Source of the DNA: Citrobacter arsenatis
GTDB lineage: Bacteria > Pseudomonadota > Gammaproteobacteria > Enterobacterales > Enterobacteriaceae
DNA: 64,000 bases
Assembly: GCF_004353845.1 (NCBI RefSeq)
Contig: NZ_CP037864.1
Location: 4,774,001 to 4,838,000, forward strand
Direction: 5' to 3'
Shown piece by piece: positions 53,916 to 63,216 of the stretch (its first letter is position 1; every line of letters begins with the position of its first letter). The position numbers and the translations under genes are program-made. Below the pieces are notes generated by a model. The model saw only the letters and a program-made list of their open reading frames with translations. It did no database searches and had not been told where the DNA came from.

Positions 53916-53931
53916 TGCGATCTAGATCACA
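53916..53931. promoter_or_regulatory. CRP site between ppiA and tsgA
   Basis: TGCGA-TCTAGA-TCACA, 9 of 10 consensus half-site positions and the ideal TCTAGA centre. The position agrees with the CRP-controlled ppiA promoters of E. coli. Confidence 0.8.
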
Positions 53932-54050
53932 TAAAAAAATGTAACGGCGCAGGTAATTACCAATAAACATTTAAATGCATCACTAAAGCGCCTAAAATCT
54001 GCCCGCTCACGGCGCAATCATTGCGCCTTCCACTTCTATACAGGCCAGTC

Positions 54051-55232
54051 ATGACTAACAGCAATCGCATCAAGCTCACATGGATTAGCTTTCTCTCCTA
54101 CGCCCTGACAGGCGCGTTGGTAATTGTCACCGGGATGGTGATGGGAAACATCGCAGAGTACTTCCATTTGCCCGTTTCCAGTATGAGTAACACCTTCACC
54201 TTCCTGAATGCCGGCATTCTGATCTCTATCTTCCTGAACGCCTGGCTGATGGAAATTGTGCCCCTGAAAACCCAGCTGCGCTTTGGCTTTATCCTGATGG
54301 TTCTGGCGGTCGCAGGACTGATGCTCAGCCATAGCCTGGCCTTGTTCTCTGCCGCCATGTTTGTTCTTGGTCTGGTGAGCGGTATCACTATGTCGATTGG
54401 TACGTTTCTGGTGACTCAAATGTACGAAGGTCGCCAGCGCGGTTCCCGCCTGCTGTTTACTGATTCCTTCTTCAGCATGGCTGGCATGATTTTCCCGATG
54501 GTGGCCGCGTTCTTGTTAGCGCGCAGTATCGAATGGTATTGGGTCTATGCCTGCATCGGCCTGGTATACGTCGCCATTTTCCTGCTGACCTTCGGCTGCG
54601 AATTCCCGGCGCTGGGCAAACACGCGCAGCAACCGGACGCGCCTGTCGTGAAAGAAAAATGGGGTATTGGTGTGCTGTTCCTGGCGATCGCCGCGCTGTG
54701 CTACATCCTCGGGCAGTTGGGCTTCATCTCTTGGGTGCCGGAATACGCCAAAAGCCTGGGCATGAGCCTGAACGATGCGGGTAAACTGGTCAGCGACTTC
54801 TGGATGTCTTACATGGTTGGCATGTGGGCGTTTAGCTTTATTCTGCGTTTCTTCGACTTGCAGCGCATCCTGACCGTACTGGCGGGTCTGGCCACCGTCC
54901 TGATGTATCTGTTTATCACCGGTACGCCGGAGCATATGCCGTGGTTTATTCTGACACTGGGCTTCTTCTCCAGCGCGATTTATACCACCATTATTACCCT
55001 TGGCTCCCAGCAGACGAAGGTTGCATCACCTAAACTGGTTAACTTCGTTCTGACCTGCGGCACCATCGGTACTATGCTCACGTTCGTGGTAACCGGCCCT
55101 ATCGTGGCGCACAGCGGTCCGCAGGCAGCATTGCAGACGGCTAACGGCTTGTATGCCGTCGTATTCGTGATGTGCTTTATTCTTGGGTTCGTCACGCGCC
55201 ACCGCCAGCATAACGCCCCAGCAACGCATTAA
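54051..55232 (+). CDS. tsgA: TsgA, MFS transporter
   Basis: 393-aa major facilitator protein with 12 predicted membrane helices. The start is MTNSNRIKLTWISFL, the E. coli length, with CAGGCC-type weak ribosome site; a longer frame lies upstream. Linked to selenite/nitrite handling in Salmonella by name; its real substrate is unknown. Upstream of nirB. Confidence 0.93.
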   Translation: MTNSNRIKLTWISFLSYALTGALVIVTGMVMGNIAEYFHLPVSSMSNTFTFLNAGILISIFLNAWLMEIVPLKTQLRFGFILMVLAVAGLMLSHSLALFSAAMFVLGLVSGITMSIGTFLVTQMYEGRQRGSRLLFTDSFFSMAGMIFPMVAAFLLARSIEWYWVYACIGLVYVAIFLLTFGCEFPALGKHAQQPDAPVVKEKWGIGVLFLAIAALCYILGQLGFISWVPEYAKSLGMSLNDAGKLVSDFWMSYMVGMWAFSFILRFFDLQRILTVLAGLATVLMYLFITGTPEHMPWFILTLGFFSSAIYTTIITLGSQQTKVASPKLVNFVLTCGTIGTMLTFVVTGPIVAHSGPQAALQTANGLYAVVFVMCFILGFVTRHRQHNAPATH

Positions 55233-55239
55233 TCTCACT

Positions 55240-55265
55240 GCCGGATGGTATCCACGCCATCCGGC
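55240..55265. repeat. Single REP-like palindrome after tsgA
   Basis: GCCGGATGG/CCATCCGGC 9-base perfect arms around 8 bases, 8 bases after the tsgA stop. Confidence 0.7.
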
Positions 55266-55403
55266 ATATTATCGCTCTCCCTCCTCTACCACTGGTCATG
55301 TAGGCCAACTCTTACAAAAACCCCTTAATTTGTATGCTTTTTATACAAACACGAAAAGCCAGTTAATTCCGTCACTTATAAAAATGCTGACAAATCAGTT
55401 ATA

Positions 55404-55419
55404 TACCTCTTAAGGAGTA
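55404..55419 (+). promoter_or_regulatory. NarL/NarP 7-2-7 site before nirB
   Basis: TACCTCT-TA-AGGAGTA matches the 7-2-7 heptamer pair consensus used by NarL and NarP for nitrate/nitrite control of nir. It lies just upstream of the FNR box, as in E. coli. Confidence 0.85.
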
Positions 55420-55432
55420 TATAAAGGCGAAT

Positions 55433-55446
55433 TTGATTTGCATCAA
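55433..55446 (+). promoter_or_regulatory. FNR site of the nirB promoter
   Basis: TTGAT-TTGC-ATCAA, perfect FNR consensus. The start of transcription would be about 41 bases downstream, near 55481, giving anaerobic activation of nirBDC-cysG. Confidence 0.92.
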
Positions 55447-55504
55447 TAAGCGGGGTTGCTGAATCGTTAAGGTAGGCAGTAATAGAAAAGAAATCGAGGC
55501 AAAA

Positions 55505-58048
55505 ATGAGCAAAGTCAGACTCGCTATTATCGGTAATGGTATGGTCGGCCATCGCTTTATTGAGGATCTTCTTGATAAATCCGACGCTGCCAATTTTGAT
55601 ATTACCGTCTTCTGTGAAGAACCCCGCAAAGCGTACGACCGTGTGCACCTGTCTTCCTACTTCTCCCACCACACCGCAGAAGAGCTATCTCTGGTGCGTG
55701 AAGGATTTTACGAGAAGCACGGCGTTAAGGTGTTAGTGGGCGAGCGCGCAATTACCATTAACCGCCAGGAGAAGGTGATCCACTCCAGCGCGGGTCGTAC
55801 GGTTTATTACGATAAGCTGATCATGGCGACGGGCTCTTACCCGTGGATCCCACCGATCAAAGGTTCGGAAACCCAGGACTGCTTCGTTTACCGCACCATA
55901 GAAGACCTCAACGCTATTGAGTCATGCGCGCGCCGTAGCAAACGCGGCGCCGTGGTCGGCGGTGGCCTGCTGGGCCTGGAAGCCGCCGGTGCGCTGAAAA
56001 GCCTCGGCGTTGAAACCCACGTGATTGAATTCGCCCCAATGCTGATGGCTGAACAGCTGGATCATATGGGTGGCGAGCAGTTACGTCGCAAAATTGAAAG
56101 CATGGGCGTGCGCGTGCACACCAGCAAAAACACCAAAGAGATCGTCCAGGAAGGCACCACAGCACGCAAAACCATGCGTTTTGCCGACGGTAGCGAACTG
56201 GAAGTCGATTTTATCGTCTTCTCTACCGGTATTCGTCCTCGCGACAAACTGGCGACCCAATGCGGCCTGGACGTCGCTCCGCGCGGTGGTATCGTGATTA
56301 ACGACACCTGCCAGACTTCTGACCCGGATATCTATGCCATCGGCGAATGCGCCAGCTGGAACAACCGCGTATATGGTCTGGTTGCCCCGGGCTACAAAAT
56401 GGCGCAGGTTGCCGTTGACCATATCCTCGAAACCGAAAACACCTTTGAAGGCGCGGATCTGAGCGCTAAGCTGAAGCTGCTCGGCGTTGACGTCGGCGGG
56501 ATTGGCGACGCGCATGCGCGCACGCCGGGTGCCCGTAGCTACGTCTATCTCGACGAAAGCAAAGAAGTCTACAAACGCCTGATCGTTAGCGAAGATAACA
56601 AAACCCTGCTCGGCGCGGTTTTAGTCGGCGATACCAGCGATTACGGCAACCTGCTGCAGCTGGTGCTAAACGCCATCGAACTGCCGGAAAACCCGGATTC
56701 ACTGATTCTGCCAGCACATGCGGGCAGCGGTAAGCCGTCTATCGGTGTCGATAAACTGCCGGACAGCGCGCAGATTTGTTCCTGCTTCGATGTTACCAAA
56801 GGCATGCTGATTGCCGCGATCAACAAAGGCTGTCATACCGTTGCGGCGCTGAAAGCTGAAACCAAAGCGGGTACCGGCTGCGGCGGGTGTATCCCGCTGG
56901 TAACGCAGGTCCTCAACGCCGAACTGGCGAAACAGGGTATCGAAGTTAACAACAACCTGTGCGAACACTTCCCATACTCACGTCAGGAACTGTTCCATCT
57001 CATCCGCGTAGAAGGCATCAAAACCTTCGAAGAGCTGCTGGCAAAACACGGGAAAGGCTACGGCTGTGAAGTGTGTAAACCGACCGTCGGTTCTCTGCTG
57101 GCTTCCTGCTGGAATGAGTACATCCTTAAACCGCAGCACACGCCGCTGCAGGACACCAACGACAACTTCCTGGCGAACATCCAGAAAGACGGTACCTACT
57201 CCGTGATCCCGCGCTCTGCGGGCGGTGAAATTACCCCTGAAGGCCTGGTGGCCGTGGGCCGTATCGCACGTGAATTTAACCTGTACACAAAAATCACCGG
57301 TTCTCAGCGTATCGGCCTGTTCGGCGCGCAAAAAGACGACCTACCGGAAATCTGGCGTCAGCTGATTGAAGCGGGCTTTGAAACCGGTCACGCGTATGCC
57401 AAAGCGCTGCGTATGGCGAAAACCTGCGTAGGCAGCACCTGGTGCCGTTACGGCGTCGGCGATAGCGTGGGCTTCGGCGTGGAGCTGGAAAATCGCTACA
57501 AAGGCATTCGTACCCCGCACAAAATGAAATTCGGTGTCTCCGGCTGTACCCGTGAATGTGCGGAAGCTCAGGGTAAAGACGTGGGTATCATCGCCACTGA
57601 GAAAGGCTGGAACCTGTACGTTTGCGGTAACGGCGGGATGAAACCTCGTCATGCAGACCTGCTGGCAGCGGATATCGATCGCGAAACGCTGCTCAAGTAC
57701 CTTGACCGTTTCATGATGTTCTACATCCGTACTGCCGACAAACTGACCCGTACCGCACCGTGGTTAGACAATCTGGAAGGCGGTATCGAGTATCTGAAAT
57801 CAGTCATCATCGACGACAAGCTGGGCCTGAACCAGCATCTGGAAGAAGAGATGGCCCGTCTGCGTGAAGCGGTAGTCTGCGAGTGGACAGAAACCGTTAA
57901 CACCCCATCCGCGCAGGTTCGCTTCAAGCACTTTATCAACAGCGAAAAACGCGATCCGAATGTCCAGGTTGTGCCTGAACGTGAACAACATCGTCCGGCC
58001 ACGCCGTATGAGCGTATCCCGGTGACTCTGGTGGAGGAAAACGCATGA
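55505..58048 (+). CDS. nirB: NirB, NADH-dependent nitrite reductase large subunit
   Basis: Cytoplasmic enzyme reducing nitrite to ammonium. It has 847 aa: an FAD/NADH oxidoreductase part (about 1-420), a BFD-like [2Fe-2S] module (ICSCFDVTKG and TGCGGCIPL), and a sirohaem/[4Fe-4S] reductase part with CVGSTWCRYG and GCTRECAEAQG (cysteines at about 641, 647, 681, 685). Overlaps nirD by 4 bases. Confidence 0.99.
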   Translation: MSKVRLAIIGNGMVGHRFIEDLLDKSDAANFDITVFCEEPRKAYDRVHLSSYFSHHTAEELSLVREGFYEKHGVKVLVGERAITINRQEKVIHSSAGRTVYYDKLIMATGSYPWIPPIKGSETQDCFVYRTIEDLNAIESCARRSKRGAVVGGGLLGLEAAGALKSLGVETHVIEFAPMLMAEQLDHMGGEQLRRKIESMGVRVHTSKNTKEIVQEGTTARKTMRFADGSELEVDFIVFSTGIRPRDKLATQCGLDVAPRGGIVINDTCQTSDPDIYAIGECASWNNRVYGLVAPGYKMAQVAVDHILETENTFEGADLSAKLKLLGVDVGGIGDAHARTPGARSYVYLDESKEVYKRLIVSEDNKTLLGAVLVGDTSDYGNLLQLVLNAIELPENPDSLILPAHAGSGKPSIGVDKLPDSAQICSCFDVTKGMLIAAINKGCHTVAALKAETKAGTGCGGCIPLVTQVLNAELAKQGIEVNNNLCEHFPYSRQELFHLIRVEGIKTFEELLAKHGKGYGCEVCKPTVGSLLASCWNEYILKPQHTPLQDTNDNFLANIQKDGTYSVIPRSAGGEITPEGLVAVGRIAREFNLYTKITGSQRIGLFGAQKDDLPEIWRQLIEAGFETGHAYAKALRMAKTCVGSTWCRYGVGDSVGFGVELENRYKGIRTPHKMKFGVSGCTRECAEAQGKDVGIIATEKGWNLYVCGNGGMKPRHADLLAADIDRETLLKYLDRFMMFYIRTADKLTRTAPWLDNLEGGIEYLKSVIIDDKLGLNQHLEEEMARLREAVVCEWTETVNTPSAQVRFKHFINSEKRDPNVQVVPEREQHRPATPYERIPVTLVEENA

Positions 58049-58371
58049 GCCAGTGGCAAAACATCTGCAAAATCGATGACATTCTGCCTGCAACAGGCGT
58101 CTGCGCCCTGTTAGGTAGCGAGCAAGTTGCGATTTTCCGCCCGTATCACAGCGACCAGGTGTTTGCGATCAGCAACATCGACCCGTTCTTTGAGTCCAGC
58201 GTGCTTTCTCGCGGGCTGATTGCTGAACATCAGGGTGAGTTGTGGGTCGCCAGCCCGCTGAAAAAACAGCGCTTTCGTTTAAGCGACGGTCTGTGCATGG
58301 AAGACGAACAGTTCTCCGTGAAACATTACGAAGCGCGAGTGAAAGACGGCACGGTGCAACTGCGCGGTTAA
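58045..58371 (+). CDS. nirD: NirD, nitrite reductase small subunit
   Basis: 108-aa Rieske-like fold subunit of NirBD without the cluster cysteine/histidine motif, as is usual for NirD. It starts MSQWQNICKIDDILPA. Overlaps nirB and is followed by a terminator and a BIME before nirC. Confidence 0.96.
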   Translation: MSQWQNICKIDDILPATGVCALLGSEQVAIFRPYHSDQVFAISNIDPFFESSVLSRGLIAEHQGELWVASPLKKQRFRLSDGLCMEDEQFSVKHYEARVKDGTVQLRG

Positions 58372-58380
58372 TTAATTTAT

Positions 58381-58406
58381 GGGAGGCGCAACGCCTCCCC
58401 TTTTTT
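58381..58406 (+). terminator. Terminator-like hairpin after nirD
   Basis: GGGAGGCG-CAA-CGCCTCCC perfect 8-base stem followed by a T6 run. It may lower nirC-cysG expression relative to nirBD. Confidence 0.88.
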
Positions 58407-58430
58407 GACGTATTTGTAGGTCTTTTATTG

Positions 58431-58513
58431 GTAGGCCTGATAAGCGTAGCGCCATCAGGCAATTGCAAAAGCACATTGCCGGATGGCGGCATAAATGCCT
58501 TATCCGGCCTACG
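58431..58513. repeat. BIME between nirD and nirC
   Basis: Two REP units: GTAGGCCTGATAAGCGTAGCGCCATCAGGC and GCCGGATGGCGGCATAAATGCCTTATCCGGC, in opposite orientation within the operon. Confidence 0.86.
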
Positions 58514-58557
58514 GTTACGATTTCTTTTTATTTTTGTACTTCAAGGATAATCAACAC

Positions 58558-59361
58558 ATGTTCACAGACACTATCAATAAGTGTGCGGCTAACGCTGCGC
58601 GCATCGCCCGCCTGTCGGCAAATAACCCTCTCGGATTCTGGGTCAGTTCGGCAATGGCAGGGGCCTACGTTGGCCTCGGCATCATCCTTATTTTTACCCT
58701 CGGTAATCTGCTCGACCCGTCCGTACGTCCTCTGGTGATGGGTGCAACCTTTGGTATCGCCTTAACGCTGGTCATTATTGCCGGTTCGGAACTGTTTACC
58801 GGTCACACCATGTTCCTGACGCTCGGCGTCAAAGCAGGCACCATCAGCCACGGTCAGATGTGGGCTATTCTGCCGCAAACCTGGCTGGGTAACCTGGTCG
58901 GTTCCGTGTTTGTCGCCCTGCTGTACAGCTGGGGTGGCGGCAGCCTGCTGCCGGTCGATACCAGCATCGTCCATTCGGTTGCGCTGGCAAAAACGACCGC
59001 GCCTGCAACGGTGCTGTTCTTCAAAGGCGCGTTGTGTAACTGGTTGGTTTGTCTGGCAATCTGGATGGCGATTCGTACCGAAGGCGCGGCAAAATTCCTC
59101 GCTATCTGGTGGTGTCTGCTGGCGTTTATTGCTTCCGGCTACGAGCACTCGGTTGCCAACATGACGCTGTTTGCCCTCTCCTGGTTCGGTCACCACAGCG
59201 AAGCCTATACCCTGTCAGGAATTGGTCATAACCTGCTGTGGGTGACACTCGGTAATACTTTGTCCGGTGTCGTATTCATGGGATTGGGTTATTGGTATGC
59301 TACGCCAAAATCGGAGCGTCCTGTTCCGGCAAAAATCAACCAAGCTGAAAATCTGGCATAA
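58558..59361 (+). CDS. nirC: NirC, nitrite channel
   Basis: Formate/nitrite-transporter family channel of 267 aa with six hydrophobic helices. The start is MFTDTINKCAANAARIARL with AAGGAT upstream; the frame continues upstream into the BIME without homology. It imports nitrite for NirBD. Third gene of nirBDC-cysG. Confidence 0.96.
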   Translation: MFTDTINKCAANAARIARLSANNPLGFWVSSAMAGAYVGLGIILIFTLGNLLDPSVRPLVMGATFGIALTLVIIAGSELFTGHTMFLTLGVKAGTISHGQMWAILPQTWLGNLVGSVFVALLYSWGGGSLLPVDTSIVHSVALAKTTAPATVLFFKGALCNWLVCLAIWMAIRTEGAAKFLAIWWCLLAFIASGYEHSVANMTLFALSWFGHHSEAYTLSGIGHNLLWVTLGNTLSGVVFMGLGYWYATPKSERPVPAKINQAENLA

Positions 59362-59387
59362 CAGCCAAATAATTAAGGGGTAATGTC

Positions 59388-60761
59388 GTGGATCATTTGC
59401 CTATATTTTGTCAACTACGTGACCGTGACTGCTTGATCGTCGGCGGTGGTGATGTCGCAGAACGCAAAGCGCGGTTACTGCTGGAAGCGGGCGCACGTTT
59501 AACGGTTAATGCGTTGGCGTTTATTCCGCAGTTCAAAGTATGGGCAGATGAAGGCATGCTGACGCTGGTTGAAGGGCCGTTCGATGAGTCCCTGCTCGAC
59601 GCCTGCTGGCTGGCTATTGCCGCCACCGATGACGATACCGTCAACCAAAACGTCAGCACCGCCGCAGAATCACGCCGTATATTCTGCAACGTGGTCGATG
59701 CACCAAAAGCAGCCAGTTTTATCATGCCCTCCATTATCGACCGCTCGCCGCTGATGGTGGCGGTCTCCTCCGGCGGGACATCGCCGGTGCTTGCCCGTCT
59801 GCTGCGTGAAAGACTTGAATCCGTACTGCCTCAGCATCTGGGCCAGGTCGCGCAGTATGCCGGTAAGTTGCGTTCCCGAGTGAAGCAGCAGTTTGCCAGC
59901 ATGGGGGAGCGTCGCCGCTTCTGGGAAAAATTGTTTGTGAATGACCGCCTGGCGCAGTCGCTGGCAAACAGTGACCAGAAAGCCGTCGAGGAAACCACTG
60001 AGCAATTGCTCAGCGAACCGTTGGACCATCGCGGGGAAGTGGTGCTAGTTGGCGCCGGTCCTGGCGATGCCGGGCTGCTGACGCTGAAAGGTCTACAGCA
60101 GATCCAGCAAGCAGATGTCGTGGTCTATGACCGCCTGGTTTCCGACGACATCATGAACCTTGTACGCCGCGATGCAGATCGTGTGTTCGTAGGCAAACGT
60201 GCGGGTTATCACTGCGTGCCGCAGGAAGAGATTAACCAGATCCTGCTGCGTGAAGCGCAACAGGGCAAACGCGTCGTGCGTCTGAAAGGCGGCGACCCGT
60301 TCATCTTTGGCCGCGGCGGCGAAGAGCTGGAAACCCTGTGCCACGCCGGTATTCCATTCTCCGTTGTGCCGGGCATTACCGCGGCTTCCGGTTGTTCCGC
60401 TTATTCCGGCATTCCGCTGACGCATCGTGATTACGCCCAGAGCGTACGTCTGGTTACCGGACACCTGAAAACCGGCGGAGAGCTGGACTGGGAAAACCTG
60501 GCGGCAGAGAAACAGACGCTGGTGTTCTACATGGGTCTGAACCAGGCTGCCACCATTCAGGAAAAACTGATCGAATTTGGCATGCAGCCCGATATGCCTG
60601 TCGCGTTGGTAGAAAACGGTACATCCGTGAAGCAACGCGTCGTCAACGGGGTACTGACGCAGCTCGGCGAACTGGCGCAGCAGGTTGAAAGCCCAGCGCT
60701 GATAATTGTCGGTCGCGTGGTTGGACTGCGCGATAAGCTGAACTGGTTCTCGAACCATTAA
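59388..60761 (+). CDS. cysG: CysG, sirohaem synthase
   Basis: Multifunctional sirohaem enzyme making the cofactor of NirB and CysI. It has 457 aa: an N-terminal dehydrogenase/ferrochelatase domain (about 1-215; GGGDVAERKA and the regulatory serine in SSGGTSPVLARLL) and a C-terminal uroporphyrinogen-III methyltransferase domain (VGAGPGDAGLLTLKG, LKGGDPFIFGRGGEE). Last gene of the nir operon. Confidence 0.98.
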   Translation: MDHLPIFCQLRDRDCLIVGGGDVAERKARLLLEAGARLTVNALAFIPQFKVWADEGMLTLVEGPFDESLLDACWLAIAATDDDTVNQNVSTAAESRRIFCNVVDAPKAASFIMPSIIDRSPLMVAVSSGGTSPVLARLLRERLESVLPQHLGQVAQYAGKLRSRVKQQFASMGERRRFWEKLFVNDRLAQSLANSDQKAVEETTEQLLSEPLDHRGEVVLVGAGPGDAGLLTLKGLQQIQQADVVVYDRLVSDDIMNLVRRDADRVFVGKRAGYHCVPQEEINQILLREAQQGKRVVRLKGGDPFIFGRGGEELETLCHAGIPFSVVPGITAASGCSAYSGIPLTHRDYAQSVRLVTGHLKTGGELDWENLAAEKQTLVFYMGLNQAATIQEKLIEFGMQPDMPVALVENGTSVKQRVVNGVLTQLGELAQQVESPALIIVGRVVGLRDKLNWFSNH

Positions 60762-60769
60762 TTGAATGC

Positions 60770-60802
60770 AAATACATGCTCTGATATTCAGGGCATGTAT
60801 TT
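60770..60802 (+). terminator. Long hairpin after cysG
   Basis: 15-base stem (AAATACATGC with inner TCTGA against TCAGG and GCATGTATTT, one G-T pair) around a TAT loop, 8 bases after the cysG stop. T tract short (ATTTATC), so either a terminator or a 3' stabiliser. Confidence 0.7.
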
Positions 60803-61039
60803 ATCATCCTGCAGAAATAAATAATAAACGAAATACGCTATATTCTCACCTCAGCAAACCAACTATTAATCATTAATTAAAATATAACCGACCTGTAATC
60901 TAATTCACTAATTATATAATTTACACAAAGCTTGTTATGTCCTTATCCGGACTACTTAAATTTTATTTTAGTTGATATCTTAACCGCCGAGAAATGGATT
61001 TCATCCATTTAAAAACAGATATCTTACAAGGATTTTAAC
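60803..61039 (+). other. AT-rich spacer upstream of yhfL
   Basis: About 240 bases with no gene, much richer in A/T than the flanks. It holds an AAATGGAT/ATCCATTT palindrome (60992-61010) inside a GATATCTTA direct repeat (60974-60982 and 61018-61026). A yhfL promoter is expected here but no clear -35/-10 pair stands out. AAGGAT serves as yhfL ribosome site. Confidence 0.6.
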
Positions 61040-61210
61040 ATGCTGAAATTTGCAAAAATCACCCTCGTCGCTGGTGTTCTGGCTACGCTGACCGCGTGTA
61101 CTGGCCATATCGAAAATACAAAAAATAACTGCAGCTACGATTACTTCCTGCATCCAGCTATTTCAATTTCTAAAATTATTGGTGGCTGTGGTCCGGCTGC
61201 AAACCAGTAA
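61040..61210 (+). CDS. yhfL: YhfL, small lipoprotein
   Basis: 56-aa predicted lipoprotein, read directly from the sequence: MLKFAKITLVAGVLATLTAC is the signal peptide with the LTAC lipobox, lipidated at Cys20. The mature part contains NCSYDYFLHP and GGCGPAANQ, with two further cysteines. Function unknown. Good AAGGAT ribosome site 8 bases upstream, terminator downstream. Confidence 0.93.
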   Translation: MLKFAKITLVAGVLATLTACTGHIENTKNNCSYDYFLHPAISISKIIGGCGPAANQ

Positions 61211-61226
61211 TAAAAGCGATTGCGCA

Positions 61227-61261
61227 GATACAAAAAAACCGGGAATTTCCCGGTTTTTTGC
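61227..61261 (+). terminator. Terminator after yhfL
   Basis: AAAAAACCGGGAA/TTCCCGGTTTTTT perfect hairpin with flanking A and T runs, downstream of yhfL. Confidence 0.9.
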
Positions 61262-61418
61262 ATTTATAGAGTAGATGCTCATTCACATGTTATCGCACTC
61301 ACGCTCTCGCGCAGAATACGTAGCACGGTCTGTTCTCCACTTCGATTCGGATTAATACGGATCGCATAATCACCCAGCGACGGATTCGCTTCGCGAAACG
61401 TCCCCGAAAGGCGAAAAA
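61262..61418 (-). other. Spacer between yhfL and trpS, no gene seen
   Basis: Contains an unmatched 60-codon minus-strand frame that begins inside the trpS end and runs through its terminator, so it is probably not translated. In E. coli the frl and yhf genes occupy this spacer. Confidence 0.55.
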
Positions 61419-61440
61419 AAAACCGGGCGTAACCCGGTTT
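61415..61440 (-). terminator. Terminator of the dam-rpe-gph-trpS operon
   Basis: AACCGGG/CCCGGTT perfect 7-base stem with a CGTAA-type loop and a T run on the minus strand, 21 bases after trpS. Confidence 0.88.
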
Positions 61441-61460
61441 CTTCAACAACGCAGAGCGCA

Positions 61461-62465
61461 TTACGGCTTGGCGACAAAACCAATCGCTTCGTAAACGGCT
61501 TTCAGCGTAACAGACGCGCGGGCGCTGGCTTTTTCCGCACCGTCTTTCATCACTTTCTGCAGGAAAGCTTCATCGTTACGGAAACGGTGATAACGCTCCT
61601 GAAGCTCGGTCAGCATGCCAGAAACGGCCTCTGCGACTTCACCTTTCAGATGACCATACATTTTGCCTTCGAAATGCTGTTCAAGCTCCGGAATACTCTG
61701 ACCAGTGACGGCAGAGAGGATATCCAGCAGGTTGGAAACACCCGCTTTGTTCTGCACGTCGTAGCGCACAACCGGCGGCTCTTCGGAGTCGGTCATCGCA
61801 CGTTTGATTTTCTTAACCACCGATTTCGGATCTTCAAGCAGGCCGATCACGTTGTTGCGGTTGTCATCCGACTTGGACATTTTCTTCGTCGGCTCCAGCA
61901 GCGACATTACGCGCGCGCCGGATTTAGGTATAAACGGCTCAGGCACTTTGAAGATGTCGCCATACAGGGCGTTGAAGCGCTGGGCGATATCACGGCTCAG
62001 TTCCAGGTGCTGTTTCTGATCTTCGCCAACCGGTACCTGGTTGGTCTGATACAGCAGGATGTCTGCCGCCATCAGCACCGGATAATCAAACAGACCGGCG
62101 TTGATGTTCTCCGCATAGCGTGCGGATTTGTCTTTAAACTGGGTCATACGGCTCAGTTCACCGAAGTAGGTATAGCAGTTCAGCGCCCAACCTAATTGTG
62201 CATGTTCCGGTACGTGAGACTGGACGAAAATGGTGCTTTTTTCAGGATCGATACCGCATGCCAGATACAGCGCCAGCGTATCCAGCGTAGCTTTACGCAG
62301 TTGCTGAGCATCCTGACGGACGGTGATGGCATGTTGGTCAACGATGCAGTAGATGCAATGGTAGTCATCCTGCATGCTCACCCACTGACGCAGCGCACCC
62401 ATATAGTTGCCAATGGTCAATTCACCTGAGGGCTGTGCGCCACTAAAAACGATGGGCTTAGTCAT
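61461..62465 (-). CDS. trpS: Tryptophanyl-tRNA synthetase
   Basis: Class I synthetase, 334 aa. The start is MTKPIVFSGAQPSGELT (HIGH-like motif SGELTIGNYMGA); the longer frame upstream is gph coding sequence. The KMSKS motif is exact (KKMSKSDDNRN, near 195). It overlaps the gph stop by 8 bases. Last gene of the operon. Confidence 0.99.
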   Translation of the reverse strand: MTKPIVFSGAQPSGELTIGNYMGALRQWVSMQDDYHCIYCIVDQHAITVRQDAQQLRKATLDTLALYLACGIDPEKSTIFVQSHVPEHAQLGWALNCYTYFGELSRMTQFKDKSARYAENINAGLFDYPVLMAADILLYQTNQVPVGEDQKQHLELSRDIAQRFNALYGDIFKVPEPFIPKSGARVMSLLEPTKKMSKSDDNRNNVIGLLEDPKSVVKKIKRAMTDSEEPPVVRYDVQNKAGVSNLLDILSAVTGQSIPELEQHFEGKMYGHLKGEVAEAVSGMLTELQERYHRFRNDEAFLQKVMKDGAEKASARASVTLKAVYEAIGFVAKP

Positions 62466-63216
62466 TTTTTGATTCCTGATTTTCGCTATGCGGAAGCCCG
62501 AGAGCGGGCAATAGTTCATTAATACGGTCGTAAATAACGTCGGGCTGGCTCAGCGCGATCGGCTCACCGTAGTTGTAGCCATAGGTCAGACCAACGGACG
62601 GACAGCCAGCAGCTTTTGCCGCATGGATATCATTGCGCGAATCCCCTACAAAGAGCATTTGCTCAGGCTTGATGCCTAGCTTGCTTGCCACCAGCAGCAG
62701 CGGATCCGGATGCGGTTTTTTATTCTGCACGTCGTCACCACCAATGACCACGCTAAAATATTTGGCGATATCTAACGCCTCGAGCAATGGCGCAACAAAC
62801 GGGGTCGGTTTATTGGTCACCAGACCTAGCGGCAAACCTTTGGCATGCAGCGCACCCAGCGTGTCGGCAACATCAGGGAACAGGAATGTCCCCTCTTCTG
62901 CGACATCGCCGTAGTATCTGTCGAACAGCTTACGCAAAATACGCACCTGTTCCTCGGCGGGGATTTCATCATCAACGGGCGGTTTACCCATCGTTTTACG
63001 TAATGTTGCGCGCTCCTGACGAGACCACGCCAGCGCACGCTCCATCAGTACATCTGCACCGTTACCAATCCAGGTGATAACACGTTCTTCACCGGCAACC
63101 GGCAATTCCAGCGCATACAGCGCCATATCCACCGCAGCGGCTAATCCCGGCGCGCTGTCGACCAGCGTGCCGTCGAGGTCAAATGCAGCGCCCCGAATAT
63201 CCTGAAACTTATCCAT
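62458..63216 (-). CDS. gph: Phosphoglycolate phosphatase
   Basis: HAD-family phosphatase that removes 2-phosphoglycolate formed in DNA 3'-end repair. It has 252 aa: FDLDGTLVDS (motif 1, near residue 13), TNKPT (motif 2), and VGDSRNDIHAAKAAG (motif 4). It overlaps rpe by 8 bases and trpS by 8 bases. Confidence 0.98.
   Translation of the reverse strand: MDKFQDIRGAAFDLDGTLVDSAPGLAAAVDMALYALELPVAGEERVITWIGNGADVLMERALAWSRQERATLRKTMGKPPVDDEIPAEEQVRILRKLFDRYYGDVAEEGTFLFPDVADTLGALHAKGLPLGLVTNKPTPFVAPLLEALDIAKYFSVVIGGDDVQNKKPHPDPLLLVASKLGIKPEQMLFVGDSRNDIHAAKAAGCPSVGLTYGYNYGEPIALSQPDVIYDRINELLPALGLPHSENQESKND

Noticed and set aside
61279..61461. 60-codon minus-strand frame between trpS and yhfL
   Set aside because: It starts within the trpS end and includes the trpS terminator hairpin; no ribosome site and no family recognised.
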